Origin: Wuchereria bancrofti
Lineage: Eukaryota; Nematoda; Chromadorea; Rhabditida; Onchocercidae
DNA length: 64,000 nt
Direction: 5' to 3'
Assembly: GCA_005281725.1 (NCBI GenBank)
Contig: SSBO01000012.1
Coordinates: 10,216,975 to 10,280,974, forward strand
The translations under genes and the position numbers were made by a program. The notes under the pieces are model-generated. The model was not told the DNA's origin, ran no database searches, and saw nothing but the letters and a program-made list of their open reading frames with translations. The stretch's first letter is position 1, and each line of letters begins with the position of its first letter. Positions 40,074 through 52,213 of the stretch are shown here, piece after piece.

Positions 40074-42946
40074 ATGATTATTACTAAATGTCAAATAGAT
40101 GGAAATGGAATATATTTTATAGTTATTTTATGTATGATATGGTTAAAGACGGTTAATGCATTAAGTGATAAACCGTTACTGTTACTTATATCTTTTGATG
40201 GTTTCCGGTATGATTTATTGAATGCTTCTATTGTACCAAATATTTGGAAATTTGCTACCGAAGGTTTGTTATTTACTTCCTTTTTATCATATTCTACATT
40301 CCACATATTATTTATTACTTTTTTATTATTGTTTAACATCATTTGTTTGTAAAATACAAGTCGTAATGGTTAAAAATATTATAAATTAATAATTTAGTTT
40401 ATTGCTAGCTTATTAATGAAATGAAAATTTTTTTTTCACATTCTGTTTTACATCAATACAAATACTACTTTATTCCACCATCATACTATCTTAGATGCAT
40501 AATTAAAAAAAAATTTTTTTTTTGTTAAGTCAAATTTAATTTAAATTAAATTCGAACATGTTGCACAATTATAAGTTCATTTTTTATAATATCAATATGA
40601 CAATTTGTAACACTGTGTCAAAAATATTTCTAAATAAGAAAAAATGAATGAATAAATAATTGAAAAATTCTTATATTACAAAAATAATATTATAACTTAG
40701 ATAAAACCATTGTTTTTATTTAATAAATTCTTAATTGACAATTTGAAATTTTCTTTCAAAAAAAAGACTAAGTTTAATATTATTTAAGATTTAACCTTTT
40801 CAGGTGTATATTTTAAAGGTGGTTGTCGTCCACAATATCTCACTTATACAGCCCCAAATCATGCAACAATAGCAACAGGCCTTTTAATTGAAAGTCATGG
40901 AATTGTTGGCAATTATTTTCATGATCTGTCCACTAATACGACGTATGTTTTTAAAATTAATAAAAAATTCAGTAAGAAAGAGGAAGAAAGATAGAAAGAG
41001 GGAGGAAGAGAAAGATAGACCTTTAAAATTTATTGCTAAAATTAAATTTTATTGCTAAATTTTATTATCAATATCAAAAATTATCATTAATCTGTCATAA
41101 GTATCACTTAATTAATGAAGTAATTTATTCTATTATTAAAGCCATTAATGGTAAATACATAAGCATTATTGATTTATTAATTTATAAATATTACTGCTTC
41201 TTTGTAAACCAATCACCTATGTTATAATAGTTTTCATTTATTTTCAATGTATTATCAACAAATTTTGCTAATGAAATTATTAATTAATCGTTGAAATTAA
41301 AATTAATTTTGTCGAAATTATTTATCAAAGTCAAGAATTCATGTATAAATATATATTTATTCATTGCAAAATATTTGTTTTGCATTATTAATTTTGGCTT
41401 CAAAATTTGAAATTCAAATTTCTATTTGATTTTTACATCCAAAATTAATTTAATTTTACATTTTAAACTATTATTATATTTATCATTTATGATAGTAAAG
41501 GTTCGATTTATTCAATTTAACGCAAAAAAAAGGAGCAATAAATGATTCATTAATGGGACATTTCTATAACGGTGAACCAATATGGCTTACAAATGAACGA
41601 GCTGGTTATGGAAGACGTTCAGCTACAATGTATTGGCCAACCGGGAGTGGACATTGGCCATCTGTACCGCATAAACCTACATTATACAGGTTAATCAATT
41701 ATTTTATTTTCATCTTAATTTGTTTATCCATTTGCATAATTAGCAAATTTTTTTGTTTGTTTTTCATCTCTCCTTATCTCTTTCTTCATTTATTTATTTA
41801 TTTAATCTAATTTACATAAATATTCATTTTACTCATTTACATATTCATTCCTCTTTCAATTTCATTCATTCATTTATCTATTTATTTGTTCATTCATTCA
41901 TTCATTTTGTCATTTTTCAAGTTTCAGTTTTTACTTTCATTTCCTCAATTTTAAATTTTAATTGTTTTTGCAAAATCAATCAAAAATCCTTTTCTTATTT
42001 TTGCATAATTTGTTGTTATCAATATGCCAAAATTTATAGGTCATGGATGGAATATAAGAATTTGTCACAATGGATGAATGATTTTGATGAAGTTTTAGAA
42101 TTATTTACACGTGAAAAAGATCCATACAATTTTGTTGCTTGGTAAAAATGCTAATTTATAATTTTTAATGCTTAAATTATTGATGCTAAAAGAAGTGAAT
42201 GTTACATTTGAAGGTATGTTGCTGAACCGGATCATTTCCTACATTTTAATGGATTTAAAAATGGTAAAATTAATAAAATGATGCAAAAGTTGGATTTGTT
42301 AGTCAAATATATCAATGATAAGCTAGAAAATAATTCAGAACTTTCAAAACGATTAAATATTATTTTAACTGCTGATCATGGACATGCTGAGGTATTTGAA
42401 ACAATTTTATCCTTTCATTTTACCTTTTCGTTTTCTTCTCGTCTTTTTTCAGTTCCTTTTTTTTACCTGAAAACTTTTGACCTTAACAATTAATAAACTA
42501 GAATTTAATCATTACTAGTCATATGCAGATATTATTCAATTTCAATGTTATTTATAAATTCTGTTTAAAAAAATCTACCCATATTTCAGCATCTATAAAT
42601 AGCCTCATAGATATATATTAATTAGCTATAACTTCCTATTCTATTAAAAAAAAAAAAAAATAACCATTCATGTTTGGAATGATTACACCAACCATTGATT
42701 TAAAAAAAAAAATTTGAATAATATAGCAAAAACTTTTAAAAAAATAGCTTTAATTTTTTCTTCTCTTCCTTTTCGTTTAGTTTTTTTAAATAATTGTTAA
42801 CAAATTTTCATTGGTTTTAAATACATTCTATATCGATTTCACGAAATGCAGAGATTGGAAATGATAAAATATTCTTCTAGTTTTGCTGTTTATTATTATT
42901 ACTATTTATTAATATTATTATTGGTTTTCTATTATTACTATTATTA

Positions 42947-43019
<73 letters not shown>

Positions 43020-45620
43020 TATTATTATTGTTTATTATTATTACCTATCACCTATTATCTATTACCTATTACTATTTGAACATTTTTGTTCATTATAAAA
43101 TCAAATTGTTAACATTCATAAAAAACATTCAAGTAGTATTATGTTTCGTTTTCCTTCTTACATTATCAAACAAATGCACAATTTAAGGTAATTCTCTATG
43201 CTTTTTTTAACTTTCAATTTGATGAATTACAGATTGAAGGTGCATTAAATGTTCTATGTTTGGTAGAAGCGATCAATACTGATGGACTATTATTTGGTGA
43301 TCGGATGATCTATGTTAAAAATGTCGATCGAAAGTATCAAATATATGCAAGTTTAAAGAAAGTTATTGAAGATCATCATTATCGTATTAAAATATATTAC
43401 AAACAAGTAAGTAAATTTAATTATTTTAAAATTGAAAATTATACAATATTAATTTTAAACTGAAATCGATATTGTGATAAGAAAGGAAAAAACAAATAAA
43501 TTAAATAGCTAACATTTAAATGTGCTTCAGAAAATTTCGTTACTTGTTTGCGTCAAAAATTTGACCATAGTTGCATTAATTGCAAATTATATGCATTCTT
43601 CAACTAATCTTAGCATATATGAACAATAATTAAAACTAGTATAATGAAATTTATCAGTAAATAAATCAGAAATCAAATTTTTCTTTGGTCAAATTTGATA
43701 GATTTTTAATTGACAAGAGTATGTTTTTGATTAAATAAATAATAGTTTGTTTTTGTTTCTCCTCTTTTTTTCATTCAAAAAAGTTTTGAATTTATAATTT
43801 TCTAATAAAATTTTTTAATTTATTTTCTTTTTCTCCTATTTATAGGATGTACCAAAAGAATATGGATATTCTAATAATGATAAAATTGGCGATATACTAC
43901 TTGAGCCTGAACCTGGATATAATGTTCTTATTAAATGTTCGCATAATGTATGTTTTTTTTTTTGAAAATATAAAAGTATAAATTTTTCCTACAATTAATT
44001 CATTTTTAATAATTACAATAATTTACCACTAATTAGATAGACGATTCGTCGAAACCGTTTCATTTTTCATCACATGGAATGAATCCAAATCATTGGACAA
44101 TGAAATCAATTTTACTAATGAAAGGACCAGTGTTTAAACAAAATTATCAGGTAAATTTATTTAACAATATTTGATATAAAATAATTTTAGTACTTTAATA
44201 ATTTAGATAAATTATAAATTTCTTTTCAGTATTATATATTACTCATTCATTTATCAATTAATTTATAGCATTGTTATGATATAAATTAAAAAAATCATTT
44301 AAACATTCATTATCAATATTTGAGAATAAATTTAATTGTTAAAATCAATACTAGGAAAAAAGAAAAAAAAGAGAAACAAGAAAATGAAAAAAATCTTAAT
44401 TTTTTTTTCTTTTCATAAATTTAATTGTTAGAATTAATAACAAAAAAATAGCGAAAAAAGGAACGAGAAAATGAGAAATTTTTATAAGACACAATTTTTC
44501 TTTTTCTTTTTGTTTTTTTTTTTTTTTAAATAGATTGATGGAACAGCAAACAATCTCGACTTATATCCACTGATGTGTTATATTTTGGGTGTAATACCAG
44601 CACCAAATAATGGTACCATACAACATATGTTGGAAGTATTGAAAATGCCAATTACAACAACAAATTTATTATCAACTAAACAAATTGAAGTTATTTAGTT
44701 TCTTTTAAATTATGAATTGGTAATAACTAAATTAAAAAATGAATAATGGATAGGAATGAAATTTGATTGAAATTATAAAAAGAAAATCTGTCAATTTTTT
44801 TCTTTCTTTTTTCCGTCCATTTACTTATTTATTCATTTATTTACAAACTTATTTATAAAATTATGAAATTTTAACAAATTTCATAATTTTTTAGGACTAG
44901 ATGAAAAAATAGAACAAAAGTAGTATGATCAAAAGTACTATGATTTTGAGTAGTATGATGAAGAAAAAAAATTTTTTTTGCAGTTATAAGTAATTTATTT
45001 AAATTATTTTAATAGATTATATAAATGAAATTCTTTCATTTTTGTTAATAATTTTTGATAAATTAATGTATCATTTTTATCATTTTTTTTGCTTCATTTC
45101 TTGCTTGTAAAAATTTTAATTTATTTTGATGGTAATTTTCTTGCACTACATTAAATTCCTCGTCTAAACATTATTACAGGTAAAAAAAGAAGCTTTTTTT
45201 TATCCGTTTATTATGAATAAAAATGAAAAGATAAGTGGGAGAAAAAGGAAATCAGAAAACAAATAATTGAAAAAAAAAGAAAAAAAAGGAAACTCAAACA
45301 TTTAACCTTTTCATTTATTCTAAAATTATATTATTCTTTTGATCAGATATTACTAATGCTTCTTAATTGACTGAATTAACTATAATTTTTAATTTAACCA
45401 ATTTTAAGTATTTTAATTTTTTTTATTCTTTCAGTTCCTAACAATAATTGTATGTGGTGGACCGCTAGTAACATTTGTAATTTTTGTAATTATGATAAGC
45501 CGACAACAAAGGCATCGTATGTTAAGAAATAGGCGTAAGTATTATCCACTTGCTCATAAATTCGATCATGATGTTACCGATTTGCTGGATGAAAATTGCA
45601 ATCCGGAAGATGAATTATGA
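40074..45620 (+). CDS. Ectonucleotide pyrophosphatase/phosphodiesterase, ENPP4/5-like, type I membrane protein
   Basis: Exons: 40074-40263, 40804-40971, 41533-41689, 42040-42141, 42214-42391, 43233-43406, 43846-43947, 44037-44150, 44534-44689, 45435-45620; 508 residues with consistent phases. A signal peptide (residues about 10-30) is followed by LLLISFDGFRYD (metal-binding Asp), TYTAPNHATIATG (nucleophile Thr in TxPNH), YVAEPDHFLHFNG (Asp and His zinc ligands), LTADHGHAE (Asp-His ligands) and FHFSSHGMNP (last His ligand). All active-site residues of the alkaline-phosphatase-like ENPP fold are therefore present. The end carries a transmembrane helix (FLTIIVCGGPLVTFVIFVIM) and a short cytoplasmic tail. 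The family hydrolyses nucleotide or dinucleotide phosphodiesters outside the cell. The exon 2 donor at 40972 (GTAAGA) was preferred because the one at 40943 breaks the frame. Confidence 0.9.
42890..43060. repeat. (ATT)n microsatellite in an ENPP intron
   Basis: TTA/ATT triplets, nearly pure from about 42947 to 43018, read as poly-Tyr or poly-Leu depending on frame. It lies between the exons ending at 42391 and starting at 43233 and is not coding. Confidence 0.95.
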
Positions 45621-46488
45621 TATTTTTCATTTTCATTTGATAAATTGATAATTCATAACAAATACGGAAATGTTAATTAAAATTGTAGCTTAACTAAAAA
45701 TTAAATTGTTTTATATCACTTTTTTTTTCATTTTTTTTTCTATGTAAAAATCTATCAGATAGTAATATATCCAATTAATTTCCACATTCTAAATTTAAAC
45801 ATTTATTTTGTATGTATTTATTTATCTTCTCTTTTTTTCGTTCATTAAAAATAAAAAAAGAAAGCAAAAAATGAAAAAAGAAATTAAATGATAATTTAAG
45901 AGAAGAAAACACTGCATGGTAATTATTTTTGAAATAATAGGCTTTGTCTTGTAAATCTTACAATTTCATTTCTTAATTTCATAATTGTTGAATTTTGAAG
46001 ACTTTTTATTCATATTTCCTATTTTAGATTCATTTTAAAAAGATCAAATAAAATAAGTGAATAAATAAGTGAAAATGCAAAATTGTGTTATTTCCATTTT
46101 TATTTTTTTCTTTTTGTATGAAAATGAGTATATTTGAAGGCAATAATAAAAATTTAAGAGTAATACTAATACAAAAGCTATAAATAAATTACAACATTTT
46201 ATGAAATAATATATGTTTTCCTTCTTGTATTAAAAAAAACAAAAAAGGAAAGAAAAATGGAAAATTAGGAAATAATTTGATTTAAATGAAAAATTTCTAT
46301 GTAATAAAACATATTTGAATGATAATAATTACAGATCTGATAGGCATAAGTTATTGGAAAATTTTGTGTGGTTTATTTATTAATTGATTCATCTGAAATT
46401 AACTGATAACATTACAAGATTAAAAAAAAATTATTGACAATTTCATTAAATCACCGAGACTGATATTTACATCTCTTTTTTTCCTTTT

Positions 46489-46635
46489 CATTTTTCGTAA
46501 ATGATATGATTGATTTAATATCGTTCTTTTTTCTTTTTTAATTTCTACTATGAAAACTAAAGGATATGAAAATTTAAGTGCAAAAAAAACGCTAAAAAAG
46601 ATGTCTTTTTCTGTGCACAAATCGTACAAAAAAAA
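46489..46635. repeat. Copy 1 of a 147-bp exact duplication flanking a gap
   Basis: Identical by eye to 46652-46798 and separated from it only by 16 Ns. Another unmerged contig overlap. Confidence 0.85.
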
Positions 46636-46651
46636 NNNNNNNNNNNNNNNN
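46636..46651. other. Assembly gap (16 Ns)
   Basis: Run of N between identical 147-bp flanks; true gap size is probably negative (overlap). Confidence 0.98.
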
Positions 46652-46798
46652 CATTTTTCGTAAATGATATGATTGATTTAATATCGTTCTTTTTTCTTTT
46701 TTAATTTCTACTATGAAAACTAAAGGATATGAAAATTTAAGTGCAAAAAAAACGCTAAAAAAGATGTCTTTTTCTGTGCACAAATCGTACAAAAAAAA
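46652..46798. repeat. Copy 2 of the 147-bp exact duplication
   Basis: Repeats 46489-46635 and then continues into unique DNA at 46799. Confidence 0.85.
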
Positions 46799-47164
46799 AG
46801 GTAAAAAAATTATATATATGAAATTTACAAAAATAAAAAACACATATAATCTAATAGGAAAATTTTTATAAATAAAGAAAAAAAATTTTTTTTTCATAAA
46901 TGAAGAAGAAAGAAAAAAGAGTTGTGCTTAAATTTCACATAGGAATAAACGTGAATAGACGTAAATAAATGTAACATTATTGTGTTTCGTCAAAAAATTA
47001 TTTATATTAAAAATGATAAAAAATTCCAAGCGAATAAAATTGAAAAATAGACAATAAACCAAAACATAATAATGTTGGAATGAGTGACACAACGAAACGG
47101 CAAGTATGATTTTGATGACTAACAAATAGTGTGCACTGATCAATTTGGCCGTTGGCTATCTGAT

Positions 47165-50100
47165 ATGAATGATATATGTCGTCGTCGAATTAGCGCAATT
47201 GTGCATTTTCTAATTGGCAGTGAAATTTGGACATCATATCATTTTGTTATTTTCTCATTTACATTTATAAGGTATGTCATTTAGTTGGATTAGAAAAAGA
47301 AAAAAGTGTATAAAAAATTGTCAAAATTAAAAATTTTAATTATAATAATTAATATTTGATGTTTGATAATATTAAAACAATAAATGTATATAGTATTGAT
47401 GATTGTTTTAACTACTAAATTAAAATCAGGTTTTTTTTCGTATTTTTCTCATTCATTTCATTTTTAGTTTATAGTATATATATNTATATATATCAGAAAT
47501 ATGTTAGTGATTTTATTTTTAGTTATGCATTAGTGCATGCATCACGTAAAACGTTAAGCACAGTAAAACCATCACTTATCATCGACTGGACTGATAATAT
47601 CAGCGGTGAGCAACCATTATTTCCTGACAAACATGCAGCAGAAGGATTTTTAGCATTCCTTGATGGTGCATTCCTTGGCGCATATGCTTTGGTATGTATT
47701 CTTGTTTTTTTTTCTTCTAATTTCAAACAATAATTATTTCGAGGAGTTTGCTGAAGTATGTTTAGCTTACGGAAATAACAAAGTTGCGAAGGAACAATGT
47801 TAACAAGTAGTAAATGGTAAGTGAGTATACGAACAACATTAGATATTTACAGGGCCTTTATGCAGGTGGTACATTAGGTGATCGTTATAATCCGGCAAAA
47901 GTACTTGCTTTTGGCATGTGGACATCATCAATTACCGTAAGTATGTCAAATATGTAAAATTTTTCATAATTTAATGTGTAAATAACTGATGATTGATGGA
48001 CCTTTCTTGAAACAAAAGACATTGAATGAATGTCTAGTTGATATTGAGGAAAACTGAAGTGCTTTTATGAATTGATAAAATTTTGATAACTTCACCCATT
48101 TTATTAATGTTAAACTGATGGAATTAGTATGCTTAAGTTAGACTATTATGTAAGAGAAAGAAAAAAATTGTTAATGAAATATTTTATTCTAGATTAAATG
48201 ACTTTAGAGATAACTGTACTCGATAGAAGATCGAATTTCGGTTACATCAAAAGTAACATCAATAATTTAATATGATCAGTATAATTTTGACCAATAAATA
48301 TTTGTTTTTATAGGTACTTTTGTTTGGAATGCTAAAATGGTCTCCGTTTCATTCACCTGTATATTATGCCGCAACGTGGATTGTATGTGGTTTATTTCAG
48401 TCTGTTGCTTGGCCTACCGAAGTATCTTTTTCACAATTTGTATGAAAATTCGCTTCGTTTATGAGTTGATTTTCAAGCTAGTCATTTGTTTAATTGCTTT
48501 TTGAGTTTATCTTAAAGGCGACTTTATAATTAAGTTAATCGTATTTAGATATTACCTTTATCATTCTACTTTTGCGAAGATGATCTTATGAAGTAAATTA
48601 ATGAATTTAAAGGTGGTTTTTGTAATTTCTCATGTACTGAAACACGAAGTTGATTTCAGGTATCAATTATGGGTAATTGGTTTGGGCATAATAGTCGTGG
48701 TGCTGTAATGGGACTTTGGTCAGCATGTGCTTCAGTTGGAAATATACTGGGCACATTAGTTTCATCTAATACCGTACAGTTAGGATACGAGGTAAGTTGT
48801 TGAAATATTGAAGTAGAAACGTTTCCTAGCCAAAAATTTTCGTTTTTCTTTATTTTCTCTTATTTACTGTCAAATATTCTCCTATTTCTAAATTGATTAT
48901 ACGTAGGACATAACTTTATGCCTTTATAATAGTAGCTATCTAACATTTTTCACTTGATACTACTATTGATAAGTAATAACCAATGAATACATTTTAACAT
49001 TAATAGATTTTCATGATTATCAAATTTTAGTATTCGTTTGCTGCAAATGCATGTTCGCTTTTTTTCGGAGGATTTTTCATCTTTTATCTTTTGCCGTCAC
49101 GAACGACACACGGTATCTTTCACAGTTCTTTTTGAATTTGTTGATCATTAAAATTAGGTTTGATTTTAAGCATATATACTGATATTTACAGATCTTTTTT
49201 TTCTGTATGATATATTTAAAAGTGTTCACTTTTTTGATTAAAGAAGCAAATTTTCTAGGAAAAAGATTATCCAGTCATTCAATATAGTGTGCATTTTCTG
49301 TTTATACATACCGGGTACGATCAAGTACCATCTTCTCGGAAAAAGACTCAACGATATCAACCGTTTAATCATTTCTTCTCATCTGTCTTCTAATCATACA
49401 GTGGTTGATGAGAAATATACATTTACTTAGATGAATATTAAATCATACGTTCCATATAGAGCTCGAAGCAGTAGTTTCTGTTACGGATAATGTGGAACGA
49501 CCAAAAGCGATCAGTTTTTGGCAAGCTTGGCGTCTTCCAGGCGTTATTGCGGTGCGTTCTTTTATGACTTTAAAATTATAATATGCAAAGGTTTTTAATA
49601 ACTAAATCATTTGAATCTCTGGAAATCCCATTTGTATAATGATCATATTATTTAGCTGTTTCAGTACTCTCTGGCATATGCATGCCTCAAGTTAGTTAAT
49701 TATTCATTTTTCTTCTGGTTACCATTCTATCTTCATACTCATTACGGGTGGAAAGAATCTGTTGCTGATGAGTTATCAGCGTGGTACGATATAGGTGGTA
49801 TTATTGCCGCAGTTGTTGCTGGTATTGCTTCTGTGAGTTATCCGTTATAATATTTTTATAACAATAATTTTTGATAATTCTAATATTGATCTTTCTTGAG
49901 GATCATTATTTTTCTTTTTTCTTTTTTGTTTCAGGATCATTTCTCGTCACGTACTCCAATTTTAATATGTATGCTAATTTTTTCAATGGGATCCTTGTTT
50001 GCTTATGCTAGTAAGTCCTATTCAGATTTGGTGCTGTAATTGATGGTATTAGTATTCTCAATTTTTCAGTGGAAAGTATGATTGTTAGAGGTTTTAAGTT

Positions 50101-51043
50101 CTATTCTATATATTTCAGTCTATGTTTTTAAGTTCTATTCTATATATTTCAGTCTGAACATGAGGGAAATATGATAGCAAAAAAATACATTAAACAATGG
50201 AATATGTTAAATTCAGTTGAATTTTTGGTATAGCGAAGCATTGCTTTTAAAAAAAGTGTGAATAAAATGAAATACTGATAGAATCTTGGCAGATTACACA
50301 TTTCGGAAATAAAGTTATCACATTTTTTAGATTCACCAGGCAATATTTTGATGAATTCATTCCTAATGGCATTAGCGGGGTTTTTTATTGGTGGGCCAGC
50401 TAATCTAATATCATCTGCTGTTTCCGCCGATCTTGGTGAGCTTTTTTTTACCTTATAATACTTTTTAATATGCATTCAGAGAGAACAGAGATGAACTTGG
50501 ATACATCAGACATATTTAGTAAAAGATAACTGCATTTCAGGGAACGCTGAGCAAATTAGAGGATCATCGGAAGCACTGAGTACAGTTACAGGTATCGTTG
50601 ATGGAACTGGTAGTGTTGGTGCAGGGATTGGTCAACTCCTTATTCCAGAAATTGAAGCTATGTTTGGTTGGACAGCTGTATTCTATGGTTTTATTGTTAT
50701 GGTACTTCATTCTATTTGCTTACATTATTTATACTTTAACAGAAAATTAAAAATTTAGAACTGTTTATTATGTGACATCATAGTATCTAGAGAAACGACA
50801 AATTTGAATTAAAAAAAAGAAACTTATTGGAGTTTTTTTCAATTGTAGATGTTCTCTACAGTTTTATGTTTGGCACCACTTTTGTGGAAAGAAATGTCCA
50901 ACAGACTAAATCCTCGTTATGTACATTTACATTCGGAGGACAGTAGTGGTTCGCTGGGATCATATTCCGATAATGCGACAGATTCAGCTATGAATAGTTC
51001 ACTATTACCGATTAGAGTCAGGCATCGAAATTCATCAGATTAG
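47165..51043 (+). CDS. SLC37A2: SLC37-family sugar-phosphate / phosphate antiporter (MFS)
   Basis: Exons: 47165-47271, 47523-47691, 47853-47936, 48314-48421, 48660-48791, 49031-49112, 49460-49551, 49665-49832, 49935-50010, 50331-50435, 50541-50701, 50849-51043; 492 residues, in the usual SLC37 size range. It is a major-facilitator protein of the organophosphate:phosphate antiporter group. Landmarks are YALVHASRKTLSTVK in the first membrane segment, LGLYAGGTLGDRYNP (loop 2-3), GNWFGHNSRGAVMGLW, SACASVGNILGT, IASDHFSSRTP and GIVDGTGSVGAGIGQLL. Vertebrate relatives exchange glucose-6-phosphate or glycerol phosphate for phosphate in the ER. It resembles SLC37A1/A2 more than SLC37A4 by eye; the exact subtype is uncertain. 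The start was placed at the ATG 12 codons before the first membrane region, because an in-frame TAA lies just upstream. A single-N junction at 47484 sits in its first intron. Introns are short and this stretch is less homopolymer-rich than the flanks. Confidence 0.9.
47484..47484. other. Assembly junction (single N) in a TA microsatellite
   Basis: One N interrupts a TATATATA run in the first intron of the SLC37 gene. The repeat makes any overlap length impossible to judge. Confidence 0.95.
50091..50155. repeat. 33-bp tandem duplication in an SLC37 intron
   Basis: The block from GTTTT through AAGTTCTATTCTATATATTTCAGTCT occurs twice in direct tandem (starting at 50091 and 50124). Each copy contains a perfect TTTCAG acceptor-like sequence about 180-210 bp before the real acceptor at 50330. 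Confidence 0.85.
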
Positions 51044-52213
51044 TTCAATTTTCACAAATGTAAATTTTCTGATTTAGCAATTCTGCTATTGTTAATAGTG
51101 AAATTATGGAGTAATTGTTGATCAACTGTAAGTGTTTGACAGCGTGATGTGGTGTTGATGACTCAAATAATTTTTCTTATACTAAAAATAAGTTATGTCT
51201 ATGTAACACATCTAATTTATTAACTAAATTGAAAACTCCCAAATATCATATATCTAATATTTCTTTCGGGCTAATTGTAAGTATTTCTTATTACTACTGC
51301 ACGAATTTCGTATCAACTTGCTGTGATTCATTTGTTTCACTGGATTGTATCTAACTAGTCGATGATAATAAATATTTGTCTGAATTACTATAATGTAAAA
51401 GAGAAAAACATTTTTATCTCTTGGCAGTTTACAGAACTGGATTAACAGATAGGCAAGAAATATTAAGGTTTTAAGGTTGTGGAAATTTGCGTGAGATAAA
51501 TTCAGAAATAAGTAAAACTTTGGTAGTATGTAATTTTGCATACTATTAGTAGCTGATAGAAAAGAAAAATTTTTCTCTTTAATTGAATGAAAGTCCCTTG
51601 CACAACTGTGTATTATTATACATCAATCAGATAATATCTTGTATAATTAACCATATATTTTATGCCAACATAAAATTTGAATTATTTTATTGAAAATAGA
51701 AATCAAGCAAAAAATTTTATTTCCTTCCAGATGTTGAATTTTTTGGAATTGAGCATTTATTATGCCAGTTATATTGTTTCAGAAAATATAGATGCCTAAT
51801 ACAGAAATACGATAAGAAAAAAGAGGAAAAGGAAAATTTTATGTTATACAAACGAGAGAATAGAATGAAATGTCCGAAGGAAAAAAGACAAAGTTATTTG
51901 TTTTTCTGAAAGAAGAAAAAGCAAAAGGTTTGATTTTCTTCACATATGCGCGCATCTATAAAAACGATGCATATATCTTTTTCTTTGCATCAAAAGAATG
52001 CGACAAAGTGTGTTCAAAGATTTTCTTTTAATTATAAAAGCTAAAAATAAATCCGTTCGTTTCATTATGGATGGCTTTATCAACTGGTTGATTGATTGGT
52101 TGATTAATTGATTGATCGGTTAATAGATGTTGTCTTATATTTTAGGAAATATGAAAGAAGCAATGGAATTAATTTTTCCGTATTTGAAACCATTATGATA
52201 ATATTACAATTAA
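51044..52213. other. Convergent intergenic region
   Basis: This 1.2-kb spacer lies between the 3' ends of the SLC37 gene (+) and the INPP5A-like gene (-). It should hold both 3' untranslated regions. I see no further gene; a GATT-rich stretch lies at about 52087-52127. Confidence 0.6.

Larger units (their letters stand above)
45621..47164. other. Intergenic region between the ENPP and SLC37 genes
   Basis: The two genes are in tandem, 1.5 kb apart. I see no gene. It contains a gap (46636-46651) flanked by a 147-bp exact duplication. The 5' end of the SLC37 transcript should begin near its right edge. Confidence 0.6.

Noticed and set aside
42846..43186. Poly-Tyr and poly-Leu ORFs
   Set aside because: Translations of the ATT microsatellite within an ENPP intron.
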